Shown: in pieces, positions 27,940 through 36,726 of the stretch
Layout of the letters: each line of letters starts with the position of its first letter
How positions within the stretch are numbered: position 1 is the first letter of the stretch
Origin: a bacterium HR29
GTDB taxonomy: Bacteria; Chloroflexota; Dehalococcoidia; Tepidiformales; Tepidiformaceae
Length of the DNA stretch: 64,000 nt
NCBI GenBank assembly: GCA_002898215.1
Contig: BEIF01000001.1
Location: 967,602-1,031,601, forward strand
Direction of reading: 5' to 3'
Position numbers and translations under genes: made by a program
The notes under the pieces: model-generated
What the model saw: only the letters and a program-made list of their open reading frames with translations
Told to the model about the DNA's origin: nothing
Databases searched by the model: none

Positions 27940-28845
27940 ATGAGCCGACTGCCTGCTCTCGCGCTCGCTGCCGCACCCGGTCGACGCCAACGCGCTCTCG
28001 AGATCGCCCGCGAGGCGGACCGGCGGGGGTTCGCCGGTCTGTACTGCGCCAGCTTCGGCGACAACTTAGGGCTCTGCGTCTCGCTCGCCCACGTCACGGA
28101 GCGGATCCAGTTCGGGACGGGCATCGCGAACATCTACGTGCGCCACCCGTTCGAAATGGCGGCATCCGCTGCCTACCTCCACGAGGTGAGCGGCGGGCGC
28201 TTCCGGCTCGGACTGGGGGTGAGCCACGGCCCCACCCACCAGCGATACGGCGTGCAGGCCGGGAAGCCGGTCGCCGACATGCGTCAGTATGTGGAACGGA
28301 TGCGCAGCGTCGGCGACCAGTTCGGCCCGCAGCCTCCGCTCGTGCTGGCCGCGCTCCGGAAGCGGATGACCCGGCTCGCCGGCGAGATCGCGGACGGAGC
28401 GATGTGGGCGAACGCGGCGCTCAGCCACATGCCGGCATCGCTGGCCGAGATCCCCGCCGAGAAACGGGCCGCCGGCTTCTTCGTGGGCAACATGCTCCCG
28501 GTGTGCATCGACGATGATCGCCGCGCAGCCGAAGCGGCCATCCGCCGTTACCTCACCGGCTACCTCATGCTCCCCAACTACCGCAACTACTGGAAGGAGG
28601 CCGGGTACATCGAGGAGATGGAGGCCGTCGAGCGGGCGTTGGCGGCGGGGGACACGGGACGGGTCGCGGAGATCCCCAGCGAGCGGTGGCTCCGGGACGT
28701 CGCCCTCTACGGGAGCGAGGCCGAGGTTCGGGAGGGGCTTCAGGCCTGGTACGCTGCTGGCGTGAACACCCCCATCCTCGTCCCGAATTCGACCCGGGGC
28801 GGGCAGCAACAAGCCTTCCAAGAGGTCTTCACGGCCTTCGCATGA
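27940..28845 (+). CDS. LLM-class flavin/F420-dependent oxidoreductase
   Basis: A 301-residue luciferase-like protein. The barrel elements EIAREADRRGFAGLYCASF (about 20-38), TGIANIYVRHPFEMA (about 60-74) and RFRLGLGVSHG (about 88-98) are typical of F420-dependent methylene-H4MPT reductase-like members. The ATG follows TTGGAGG and a TAGACT -10 at 27893-27898. It overlaps the next gene by ATGA, so the two are cotranscribed. Substrate unknown. Confidence 0.9.
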   Translation: MSRLPALALAAAPGRRQRALEIAREADRRGFAGLYCASFGDNLGLCVSLAHVTERIQFGTGIANIYVRHPFEMAASAAYLHEVSGGRFRLGLGVSHGPTHQRYGVQAGKPVADMRQYVERMRSVGDQFGPQPPLVLAALRKRMTRLAGEIADGAMWANAALSHMPASLAEIPAEKRAAGFFVGNMLPVCIDDDRRAAEAAIRRYLTGYLMLPNYRNYWKEAGYIEEMEAVERALAAGDTGRVAEIPSERWLRDVALYGSEAEVREGLQAWYAAGVNTPILVPNSTRGGQQQAFQEVFTAFA

Positions 28846-29594
28846 CGCCCGAGGAGCTGGAGAAGGCTGCCGTCGCCGCCGCCGAGGAGGCGGGGCGCGT
28901 CATCGCCGGTTTGCGACGCACCGGCGTGCGATACGGCCGCAAGCCCGGTTACGAGCTCGTGTCCGAAGCCGACCTGCGTGCCGCCCAGCTCCTCCACGAC
29001 CGTCTCACGGCCGCCTTCCCGGCGGCAGGATGGCTCTCCGAGGAGCATCGCGATACGGGCGCCCGCCTGGCACGGGAGTGGGTTTGGGTGGTGGACCCGC
29101 TTGACGGCACTAGGGAGTACCTCCTCGGGATCCCCGAGTTCGCCGTGTCCGTAGCGCTGGTCCGCGGCGGAGAGCCGGTCCTCGGCGTCGTACACAACCC
29201 GGCGACGGGGGAAACCTTCGCCACTCGTTCGCTGGCGCGGAGCGCCGGCGAGAACGGACGCCTGCGTGTCCTCGTCGGTCGCGGCGAAGCGGAGGCCGGC
29301 GAGGTCCCCCCGCTCCCGCGGGAGAGCGAACTCGTGGGGGTGGGGAGCATCGCCTACCGGTTGGCCCTCCTCGCCGCGGGCCACGCCGAGGCTGTCGTCA
29401 CCGTGCAGCCCCGCGCCGAGTGGGACGTTGCAGCCGGGGTGGCGCTCTGTCGCGCCGCGGGGTTGGCAGTCACGGACGCTCGGGGAGCGGCGCTGCGGTT
29501 CAACAAGCCGCGCCCGGCAATCCTTGGATTGGTGGCCGCCCCGGTCGAGACTCACGCACGGTTGTTGCGAATACTGCGGCTCACTGCTCCGTAG
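28842..29594 (+). CDS. Inositol-monophosphatase-family phosphatase
   Basis: A 250-residue Mg2+-dependent sugar/nucleotide phosphatase. Metal ligands are visible in LSEEH (about 65-69), the signature DPLDGTREY (85-93) and EWDVAAG near the C-terminus. The length and the form of the motifs fit inositol-1-phosphatase, CysQ (PAP phosphatase) or histidinol phosphatase types. I cannot separate these by eye. It is translationally coupled to the LLM oxidoreductase. Confidence 0.88.
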   Translation: MTPEELEKAAVAAAEEAGRVIAGLRRTGVRYGRKPGYELVSEADLRAAQLLHDRLTAAFPAAGWLSEEHRDTGARLAREWVWVVDPLDGTREYLLGIPEFAVSVALVRGGEPVLGVVHNPATGETFATRSLARSAGENGRLRVLVGRGEAEAGEVPPLPRESELVGVGSIAYRLALLAAGHAEAVVTVQPRAEWDVAAGVALCRAAGLAVTDARGAALRFNKPRPAILGLVAAPVETHARLLRILRLTAP

Positions 29595-29772
29595 GTTTCC
29601 TGCATTTCTCGACGATTGACGGCGCCGATTCGGCTATTGAAAACTCCTGGTATTCCCAGGGGCCGTTCGGGACGCCACCTCTTCCCCAAATGGCCCCAAA
29701 GCGAATTTCTGCGCGGCAGTAGGCTAAGGTCGGCGCGCTGCCCGCGCGCACGCTGGAGCGAGGAGGCGCCAC
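29595..29772. other. Leader region of the molybdoenzyme operon
   Basis: No gene. It holds a small dyad, CCTGG (29646-29650) with CCAGG (29656-29660), and TAGGCT (29720-29725) as a possible -10 without a clear -35. GCGAGGAGGC ends just before the TTG start. The region is more A+T-rich than its flanks, fitting a regulated promoter, but no known operator is recognised. Confidence 0.4.
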
Positions 29773-32358
29773 TTGGGAACGATCACCCGACGGACATTTC
29801 TCAAAGGCACCGGTGTCGCTGCCGGCACGCTCGCTGCTGAGGAGCTGCTTTTCGGACGAGGCCGCACCCTGCTCCCGGCCACGAAAGGCGAGGCCGCGGC
29901 GGCCGAGCCCGCCGAGTCGTGGGCGTACTCCGCCTGTTGGATTGGGAAGCAGGATTGCGGCATCGCGGCCCGGAAGTTCGGCGACCGGGTCGTGAAGCTG
30001 GAGGGTCTCGTTTCGCATCCGCGGAACGTGGGGACGCTCTGTCCCAAGGGTGTTGCCCAAATCTCCGCGCTCTACGACCCGCACCGAGTGCGTCGGCCCC
30101 TCATCCGGACCAACGAGAAGGGCGTGCCCGGAGAGTTCCGCGAGGCCACCTGGGACGAAGCGATCGCCCTCGTCGCCGAGAGGATCAAGGCGGCTCGGGC
30201 CAAGGATCCCAAGCTCGTCGTGTGGCAAAAGGGCCGCAGCAAGTCGGGCCCCCTCTACGACACGGCCTTCACCGCGGCCCTGGGCACGGAGAAGCTGCAC
30301 CACGGAGCCTTCTGCTCCGACGCAGGCTACCGGGCGTGCGAGTACACCGTCGGACTGAACGGCGTCCTCAATCCGGACTACCGATTCTGCAAGCTCGCCA
30401 TCCACTGGGGGTATAACCTCACCGGAGGAGGCGGCAACAAGCTCTGCTGGATCACCTTCCCTCGCCAGTTCGTCCAGGCGAGGGAGCGCGGCATGCGGGT
30501 CATCTCCATCGACCCGCGCCGGCAAGCGTTCGGTCCCCATACCGACGTGTGGCTGCCGATCAGGCCCGGGACCGACCTCGCCCTCGCTCTGGCGCTCGTC
30601 CGCGAAATCATCGCGCTCGGGAAGCTCGACACGGAGTACCTGCTGAACTACACGAACGCGCCGTTCCTCGTCGGCGAGGATGGCTTCTTCCTCCGCGAAG
30701 GCGGGAAGGAGCTGGTGTGGGACACGAAGACGAACACGGCGAAGCCGTATGACGCGGAGGGCCTCGAACCCGCCCTCGAGGGCAGCTTCCGCGTCGGCGG
30801 CCGAGCGGCGAAGACGGCGTTCGAGCTCCTCAAGGAGCACACGGCGGGGTACACGGCCGAGTGGGCCGCCGAGATCACCGGCCTCGAAGCGGAGGCCATT
30901 CGCGACCTCGCGCGGGAGATCGTCCAAACCGCCGGCATCGGCTCCACCATCGTGGTCGACGGGGTAGAGGTCGCCTACCGGCCCGTGGGCATCCATACCT
31001 ACCACGCGGCCCAAACCGAGCTCGGGTTCCAGGCGGTCCGGACGATGCTGCTGGCGATGATGCTCGTGGGAGCGGTGGGCGCCGCGGGAGGCCAACTCAT
31101 CGACGCAACCTGGAAGGTCCACGCGAACTTCGAGAAGTTCGGCACGTTCAAGCTGGCCGACCCTCCCTACAACATCTGGCTATCCAACTCGAAGTGGTTC
31201 CCCATCAACTCGAATAGCACCGCTGTCGTCTCGCTCGTGCTCCAGGACCCGGCGAAGTGGGGCGTCGAGAAGCTTCCCGAAGTGTTGATCGTGCACATGG
31301 CGAACCCCGTCCTCGCCTTCGGGTCGCAGAAGGACATCGTCGAGGGCCTGAAGAGAATTCCGTTCGTGGTGGTCATTGACCCCTGGCTCTCGAAGACGGC
31401 CGACCTGCTGGCCGATGTGGTGCTGCCCGCCAGCACCCTGGAGAAGTACGAGGGCCCGCTCTCCGCGGGCGACATCTACACCGACGCGGTAGCGTTACGA
31501 ATGCCGCTCATGAGCCCGCTCGGAGAATCACGCAGCGAGCTCGAAATCTACCTCGACATCTGTGAGGCGACGGGCACGCTGTACGGAGAGAACGGGTACA
31601 TCGACCAGATCAACAAGGCGCTGGGGCTGAAGGACGAGTTCGCGCTGCCCTTGGACAAGAAGCCGACACCGCGGGAGGTCTTCGACCGCTGGGCCAAGGC
31701 GCAGGGCCTGAAAGAAGGCATCGCCTACTTCGAGCAGAACGGCGTGTGGGTGAAGGGTCCGGTTTCGCCGAAGAAGCTGTACGGCTGGGCGACGGAGCCT
31801 CGGTTCGGTGGCATTCGCCACCGGCTGTACGGCGAGTCGCTGCTGGCCGCCCAGCAGCAGATGAAGGCAAAGGGAGCCGAAGAGTGGGCCTGGCGGGACT
31901 ACACGCCCTTCCCGACGTGGCGCACGCCCACGATGGAGCAGTCGCCGAAGGAGTACGACCTCTACCTCATCAGCTACAAGCTGATCGAGTTCAAGCAGGC
32001 ACGAACCCACCAACTTCCGCTCGTGGCTGAGCTGGGGCCCGAGCAGCGGCTCTGGATGAACCCGAAGGCGGCGAAGGCGCGAGGGTTGAAGGAGGGCGAC
32101 GAGGTTTGGGTGGAAGCGCACAACGCCGTCACGGGCGAGACGAAGCGGGTGCGGACGAAGCTCGCGCTCACGGAGGGCATCCGCCCCGATACGGTGGGGC
32201 TTCCGCACCACTTCGGCGGCGAAGCGAAACACCCGTGGGCCGAGAACGACGGACCGGGCGCGGCGTCCCTCTTCTTCACAGGCCCGGGATACATCCAGAT
32301 GACCGCGGACCAGTCCTTCCACGTGAAGGTGCGCGTCTACCGCGCGGAGGAGGCCTGA
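29773..32358 (+). CDS. Molybdopterin (CISM) oxidoreductase catalytic subunit, Tat-exported
   Basis: An 861-residue molybdo-bis-pterin enzyme of the DMSO-reductase superfamily. A Tat signal (TRRTFLKG, about 5-12) implies that it works outside the cytoplasmic membrane. The Fe-S site reads Cys55-x2-Gly58-x3-Cys62-x27-Cys90: the second cysteine of the usual C-x2-C-x3-C-x27-C is glycine. Cys181 in HHGAFCSDAG is the likely Mo ligand by analogy with polysulfide, tetrathionate and arsenate reductases. The pterin-binding C-terminal domain (LPHHFGG near 813) is intact. The TTG start follows GAGGAGGC. With the next genes it makes a complete PsrABC-like complex. The substrate (sulfur, arsenic, selenium compound or other) is not decided. 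Confidence 0.88.
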   Translation: MGTITRRTFLKGTGVAAGTLAAEELLFGRGRTLLPATKGEAAAAEPAESWAYSACWIGKQDCGIAARKFGDRVVKLEGLVSHPRNVGTLCPKGVAQISALYDPHRVRRPLIRTNEKGVPGEFREATWDEAIALVAERIKAARAKDPKLVVWQKGRSKSGPLYDTAFTAALGTEKLHHGAFCSDAGYRACEYTVGLNGVLNPDYRFCKLAIHWGYNLTGGGGNKLCWITFPRQFVQARERGMRVISIDPRRQAFGPHTDVWLPIRPGTDLALALALVREIIALGKLDTEYLLNYTNAPFLVGEDGFFLREGGKELVWDTKTNTAKPYDAEGLEPALEGSFRVGGRAAKTAFELLKEHTAGYTAEWAAEITGLEAEAIRDLAREIVQTAGIGSTIVVDGVEVAYRPVGIHTYHAAQTELGFQAVRTMLLAMMLVGAVGAAGGQLIDATWKVHANFEKFGTFKLADPPYNIWLSNSKWFPINSNSTAVVSLVLQDPAKWGVEKLPEVLIVHMANPVLAFGSQKDIVEGLKRIPFVVVIDPWLSKTADLLADVVLPASTLEKYEGPLSAGDIYTDAVALRMPLMSPLGESRSELEIYLDICEATGTLYGENGYIDQINKALGLKDEFALPLDKKPTPREVFDRWAKAQGLKEGIAYFEQNGVWVKGPVSPKKLYGWATEPRFGGIRHRLYGESLLAAQQQMKAKGAEEWAWRDYTPFPTWRTPTMEQSPKEYDLYLISYKLIEFKQARTHQLPLVAELGPEQRLWMNPKAAKARGLKEGDEVWVEAHNAVTGETKRVRTKLALTEGIRPDTVGLPHHFGGEAKHPWAENDGPGAASLFFTGPGYIQMTADQSFHVKVRVYRAEEA

Positions 32359-32361
32359 ACG

Positions 32362-33108
32362 ATGCCGAAGTACGCGATGACGATCGACCTCGCCCGCTGC
32401 ATGGGCTGCCGCGCCTGCATGGTGGCCTGCAAGGTCGAGAACAACACCCCGGAAGAGCAGTTCTGGATGTACGTCTTCCGCCTGGAGGAGGGGGAGTTTC
32501 CCGACACGCGCCTCACCTTCCTCCCACGGCCGTGCCAGCACTGCGACAACGCGCCCTGCGTGAAGGTGTGCCCCGTCGGCGCTCGGTACAAGCGCGAGGA
32601 CGGGATCGTCCTCACCGACTTCCAGCGCTGCATCGGCTGCCGCTACTGCGAGGTCGCGTGTCCGTACGGCGTGAACTACTTCCACTGGAAATCGCCGAAG
32701 AAGGGCCAGTACCTGAACTGGAACAAGGACGCCGAGGTGAAGGAGCGCGGGAACGGCGAAACGCCGCCCTGGCACAACCCCGACCATGACCGCCGATACG
32801 GTGAGGAGCGGCGACTGACGGCCGGCGCGGTCCACTACAAGGGCGTCATGGGCAAGTGCACCTTCTGCGTACACCGGGTCGAGAAGGGGCTCGAGCCCGC
32901 TTGCGTGGCCAACTGCCCCGTCCGCGTGTTCGAGTTCGGCGACCTCGAGGACCCCGAGAGCACCGTCTCGCGGAAGCTCCGCGAGTCGAACCGTTTCCGA
33001 CTGCTCGAGGACGTCGGCACCGAGCCGAGGGTCTTCTACCTGAACGGGCAGCCGCCGACGAGCGAGCACCGACAGCTCGATGCGGTCAAGGGAGGAAAGA
33101 AAGGATGA
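32362..33108 (+). CDS. Four-cluster [4Fe-4S] electron-transfer subunit (PsrB/NrfC-like)
   Basis: A 248-residue ferredoxin-like subunit with 16 cysteines in four groups: CMGCRACMVAC, CQHCDNAPCVKVCP, CIGCRYCEVACP and CTFC with ACVANCP. This is the standard four-[4Fe-4S] wire of CISM complexes. It has no signal peptide of its own and is presumably co-exported with the Tat-bearing catalytic subunit. It lies 3 nt after that gene and overlaps the membrane subunit by ATGA. Confidence 0.94.
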   Translation: MPKYAMTIDLARCMGCRACMVACKVENNTPEEQFWMYVFRLEEGEFPDTRLTFLPRPCQHCDNAPCVKVCPVGARYKREDGIVLTDFQRCIGCRYCEVACPYGVNYFHWKSPKKGQYLNWNKDAEVKERGNGETPPWHNPDHDRRYGEERRLTAGAVHYKGVMGKCTFCVHRVEKGLEPACVANCPVRVFEFGDLEDPESTVSRKLRESNRFRLLEDVGTEPRVFYLNGQPPTSEHRQLDAVKGGKKG

Positions 33109-34394
33109 GCATCCAGGCCCGTACTCTCCGCGACACCGGCGTCGGCCGCTGGGGACCGTTGAGCGTTGCGGCAGGCGCAGCGCTTCTCGCCATCGTCGCC
33201 GTGGGCATCGCTGCCTACTCCCAGCAGCTCATCCATGGCGAAGTGGTCACCGGCCTCCGCGACTGGGGGACCCAAGGCGGAAGCCCCTGGGGTCTGTACA
33301 TTGCCTTCGTGGTGTACTTCATCGGTGTGAGCTTCGCCGGCATATCGATCGCCGCGCTAGTACGGCTGCTGCGTATCGAAGCGCTCCAGCCGATAACCCG
33401 GATGGCCGAGCTGCTGACGATCGTCTCCCTCGTCCTCGGGGCCTTCTCCGTCTTGGCCGACCTCGGCCAGCCGCTCCGCGGGATCACCAACCTCTTCCGG
33501 TACGCGCGGCCGCAGTCGCCGTTCTTCGGGACCTTCAGCCTGGTCATGGCGGGGTACTTGTTCGCCAGCCTCGTGTACTTCTACCTAGCGGGGCGCCGCG
33601 ACGCGTACCTCCTGGCGCAGGAACCCTCCCGCCTGCAATGGTTCTATCGCTGGTGGGCGGCCGGCTACCGTGACACGCCGGCCCAGCGTGCCCGCCACGA
33701 GCGGACTTCGTTCCTCCTCGCGATCGCGATCCTCCCCCTGCTCGTCACGGCCCACTCCACGCTGGGCCTGGTGTTCGGGCTCATGGGCGGCCGTCCTGGA
33801 TGGTTCAGCGCCCTGCAGGCTCCGGGCTTCGTGGTCCTCGCAGGGGTGTCGGGCCTCGGCCACATCGCCGTGATGGCCGCGCTCGTGCGCTGGCTCCTCC
33901 CGAGCACTCGCGAGCAGATCCGCCCGGCGACGTTCCGGCTCCTCGGCATCTTCCTCATGGTGCTCGGGATGATCTACCTCTACTTCACCCTCATCGAGGT
34001 GCTCACTGCGGGGTATGCGGCCCACGAACGTGAGCAGGAACTGGTGGCCCTCCTGCTCTGGGGCACGTACGCGCCCTACTTCTGGGCCGGGACCGTCGGC
34101 TTGGGCGCCGCGGTGACCATCGGTCTGGTGCAGGGCCTCCGGGGAAGCTGGAACATCGGTGCCGTCGTGGCGATGGGCATCCTCGTCAACATCGCGGCCA
34201 TCGCCAAGCGGCTCATCATCGTTACGCCCTCCCTCACCCACGGCTCGCTCCTGCCGTACGGTCACGGGGTGTACATCCCCACCTGGGTGGAGGTTGCCAT
34301 CATCGTCGGCCTGATGTCGCTCGGCGCGCTCGCCATCCTTGCGTTTTCGAAGCTGTTCCCAATCGTTCCCCTCGAGAGCGAGCACGCGTCATAG
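33105..34394 (+). CDS. NrfD/PsrC-family membrane subunit
   Basis: A polytopic membrane protein of 429 residues with about ten hydrophobic segments. It anchors the complex and exchanges electrons with the quinone pool. The first segment is AAGAALLAIVAVGIAAYS. The conserved NrfD elements follow: SPWGLYIAFVVYF near 64-76, then FSVLADLGQPLRGI near 112-125. It is longer than Wolinella PsrC (about 320) and closer to the NrfD subunits of archaeal-type and ACIII-like complexes. Confidence 0.9.
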   Translation: MSIQARTLRDTGVGRWGPLSVAAGAALLAIVAVGIAAYSQQLIHGEVVTGLRDWGTQGGSPWGLYIAFVVYFIGVSFAGISIAALVRLLRIEALQPITRMAELLTIVSLVLGAFSVLADLGQPLRGITNLFRYARPQSPFFGTFSLVMAGYLFASLVYFYLAGRRDAYLLAQEPSRLQWFYRWWAAGYRDTPAQRARHERTSFLLAIAILPLLVTAHSTLGLVFGLMGGRPGWFSALQAPGFVVLAGVSGLGHIAVMAALVRWLLPSTREQIRPATFRLLGIFLMVLGMIYLYFTLIEVLTAGYAAHEREQELVALLLWGTYAPYFWAGTVGLGAAVTIGLVQGLRGSWNIGAVVAMGILVNIAAIAKRLIIVTPSLTHGSLLPYGHGVYIPTWVEVAIIVGLMSLGALAILAFSKLFPIVPLESEHAS

Positions 34395-34410
34395 GAGAAG
34401 GAGTTACCGG

Positions 34411-34638
34411 ATGAGCACGCGAGCACTCCTTGCCGCAAGCATCGCCCTTGCCGGATTCATCCTCGGCGTGGTGGCCTACTTCGTTCTTGCCGCGCCGTGG
34501 GGCTTCCCACCCGATTCGGTGGCGCACAGCAACCCGCGCGTCCCCTTCGCGCCGGCCATCTTCGTCGCGGGCGTGATGATGGTGTTCATCGCTGCTATCG
34601 TGTACGAGCTGTGGCCCGGCAACGGCGACCACACGTGA
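34411..34638 (+). CDS. Small two-helix membrane protein of the molybdoenzyme operon
   Basis: 75 residues with two hydrophobic segments (about 5-28 and 48-67) joined by a short loop (PWGFPPDSVAHSNPRVPFAP). The ATG follows AGGAGAAGGAG. It is placed between the NrfD subunit and the chaperone gene and overlaps the latter (GTGA), so it probably stabilises or completes the membrane complex. No family recognised. Confidence 0.75.
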   Translation: MSTRALLAASIALAGFILGVVAYFVLAAPWGFPPDSVAHSNPRVPFAPAIFVAGVMMVFIAAIVYELWPGNGDHT

Positions 34639-35255
34639 GCGACGCGTTCGAGGCGAGCGGGGCGGCGCTCGCCAGGGCTCAGCAAGCGCTGTACCGCTTC
34701 GGAGCCCTGGCGGGCGCCGCCGGTGTGCAGGAAGGGGACCTCGGCGCGGCCGGCGAACTTCTCCGGGCTCGAATCCTCCCCCTCCACCCGGACCCCCTCG
34801 TGCGCCACGCCTGGCAGCAGGCGCTCGCCGCCCGGCCGAGCGGCCTCGCCCTCGACCGCACCCGCTTCGATGCGCCCCTCTTCCTGGAGCGAACGCTTCT
34901 GCGCGGCAGGACGGACCCCACCGGCGCCCTGTACGAACTCTGCCTCCGCGCGGGTTTCCGGCCTTCGGGAACGCCCGACGACCTCGCCGTGGAGCTCGAG
35001 CTCGCGGCGGAACTCTGCGCCCTGGAGGCGGACGCCCACGAACGCGGCGACGGAGCATCGTTGGAGCGTGCCCTGGAGCTCCGGCGCGAGCTGCTGGAGG
35101 ATCACCTCGTACCCTGGCTACCCGCCCTGCGCGAGGCGCTCGAGGAGGCGTTCCCGGAGGCGGCCCTGCTCATCGGCGCCTTGGCCGCCACGTGCCGGTT
35201 CGACTGGCACCGGCTCTGCGCGGCCCTTGCGGACGCCACAAGGAGGGAGGAATGA
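34635..35255 (+). CDS. TorD/DmsD-like chaperone for the molybdoenzyme
   Basis: A 206-residue, all-helical cytoplasmic protein. The C-terminal block EDHLVPWLPALREALEEAFP resembles the E-x-HL-x-W signature of TorD/DmsD proteins, which hold the apo-enzyme and its Tat signal until cofactor insertion. Overall similarity is low, as is usual for this family, so context carries part of the assignment. The GTG start overlaps the previous stop; the next gene starts in ATGA overlap. Confidence 0.75.
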   Translation: MSDAFEASGAALARAQQALYRFGALAGAAGVQEGDLGAAGELLRARILPLHPDPLVRHAWQQALAARPSGLALDRTRFDAPLFLERTLLRGRTDPTGALYELCLRAGFRPSGTPDDLAVELELAAELCALEADAHERGDGASLERALELRRELLEDHLVPWLPALREALEEAFPEAALLIGALAATCRFDWHRLCAALADATRREE

Positions 35256-36715
35256 TCCCCCCGACCCGGCGTTGGATGCTCCTCCGCTGCCCCCATGCCG
35301 CCCTGCCGGAGACCGACACCGACGGGAGCTGGGTCGATGGGGGCCTCGTCCCTGGCCTCTGCGAGGGCCGTCCGACACGGTTACCGGAATCGCTCCCGCC
35401 CTCCGTCGTGGCCGCGGTCTGCCAGCCCCTCGATGCCGACGGTGAGTGGCTCGGCGAGCTCCGTCGGCGAGGAGCACTCGATCCCTTGGTGCGTCTCCTC
35501 GTGGTCGAAACGGAACCTGGGTCGGCGTACGCGAACCTCGCCCGCGTACGCGCGGCAGGCGCGCGCCTGACTGCCGAGGAGCCCGATGGCCGGCATCACC
35601 TCCGGCCGCGTTGGGGCCCCCGTCCCGGTGTTCGCTCGCGCCGTGCGCTCCTCGGCCTGCCTCCGCTCGGCTACGACGCCCTGCCCACCGTCGACACCCG
35701 CCTCTGCGCCGCCGAGGCGGGGTGCCGCCGGTGCATCGAATCGTGCCCGCATCAGGCCCTCGCGCTCGGACCTGATGGAGCCGTGGTACTCGACCCGGCA
35801 CGCTGCACGTCCTGCGGGCGGTGCGTGAGCGTTTGCCCTCCCCGAGCTACCGAACTGCTCTCCTTCGGCCTCGCTGCCCTCGAAGCGGAGGTCGAGCAGC
35901 TCACGGCCGACCTGTCGGGAGCCGCGGTCGCCTTCGCCTGCCGGCGGCGGGCGGCCCTGCCGGGTTGGGCCGTGGTCGAAGTCCCCTGCGCCGGTGCGAT
36001 CACGCCGGGGCTTCTCCTCGGAGCCGCCGCGCTGGGCGCTGGCGCTGTCCTCGTCGCACACTACGGCGAGCTGTGCCGCTCGGGCGATGGCACCGCACCG
36101 CGGGAGGCCGTCGCAGCCGTCGCCTCGCTTTGGAACGCCCGCGCCCGCCTCCAGGGGCCGGAGTTCTCCTTCTTGGCCGCCGGCCAACTGCCACCGACGC
36201 CGGACCCACGTCCCGTCACGGTCCGTCAACGACCCGAGCCCGGCTGGGCCACCCACACTGGACTCGCCCTCCGGGCTCTCCTCCGCGCCGGAGCGCTCCC
36301 AACAGACCCCTACGACGAACCCTTGGAAGGGCTCGGGCGGCCAACCATCGACCCCGGGCCGTGCACCCGCTGCGGGACATGCGCACGGGTTTGCCCGACC
36401 GGCGCCATCGCGGAACGGCCGGCGCCCGGCGGAGTGGCCATCGAAGTCGACCACGCTCGTTGCGTCGGCTGCGGCCTGTGCGCCGCCAACTGCCCCGAGG
36501 TGGCCCAGGGCGCCATTCGGGTCGCCACCGGATTCGACCCCGCCGCCCTCGACGGTCCAGTCGCCGCCGTCACGAGCGAAGAGGTGCGCTGCGAACGGTG
36601 CGGCGGGCCGGTAGCACCACGCGAGATGATCGAGCGGCTTCGGGCACTCCTCGGCCCCGAATTCCGGGAGGATACGATGGCACGGCGGTGCGTTGACTGC
36701 CGGGGAATCGGCTGA
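35252..36715 (+). CDS. Polyferredoxin with MvhD/FrhD-like domain and C-terminal Cys pairs
   Basis: A 487-residue cytoplasmic iron-sulfur protein. Four [4Fe-4S] motifs sit as two pairs: Cys152/158/161/165 with 185/188/191/195, and Cys371/374/377/381 with 404/407/410/414. Between them (about 224-275) is a segment resembling the MvhD/FrhD delta subunit of hydrogenase-heterodisulfide reductase systems (AFACRRR, VPCAGAITPGLLLGAAALGA, AHYGELC). The C-terminus has CxxC at 447-450 and 480-483, zinc-ribbon-like. It closes the molybdoenzyme operon. It may link the complex to a cytoplasmic electron carrier or help to assemble its Fe-S sites. The precise role is unknown. Confidence 0.8.
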   Translation: MIPPTRRWMLLRCPHAALPETDTDGSWVDGGLVPGLCEGRPTRLPESLPPSVVAAVCQPLDADGEWLGELRRRGALDPLVRLLVVETEPGSAYANLARVRAAGARLTAEEPDGRHHLRPRWGPRPGVRSRRALLGLPPLGYDALPTVDTRLCAAEAGCRRCIESCPHQALALGPDGAVVLDPARCTSCGRCVSVCPPRATELLSFGLAALEAEVEQLTADLSGAAVAFACRRRAALPGWAVVEVPCAGAITPGLLLGAAALGAGAVLVAHYGELCRSGDGTAPREAVAAVASLWNARARLQGPEFSFLAAGQLPPTPDPRPVTVRQRPEPGWATHTGLALRALLRAGALPTDPYDEPLEGLGRPTIDPGPCTRCGTCARVCPTGAIAERPAPGGVAIEVDHARCVGCGLCAANCPEVAQGAIRVATGFDPAALDGPVAAVTSEEVRCERCGGPVAPREMIERLRALLGPEFREDTMARRCVDCRGIG

Positions 36716-36726
36716 CCGCGCACCCG

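Noticed and set aside
29720-29725. Confident promoter for the molybdoenzyme operon
   Set aside because: TAGGCT has neither a proper -35 nor TGn; kept only as a possibility in the gap description.
29773-36715. Naming the molybdoenzyme as polysulfide, tetrathionate or arsenate reductase
   Set aside because: Subunit order fits several of these, and no substrate-specific residue or neighbour gene decides.
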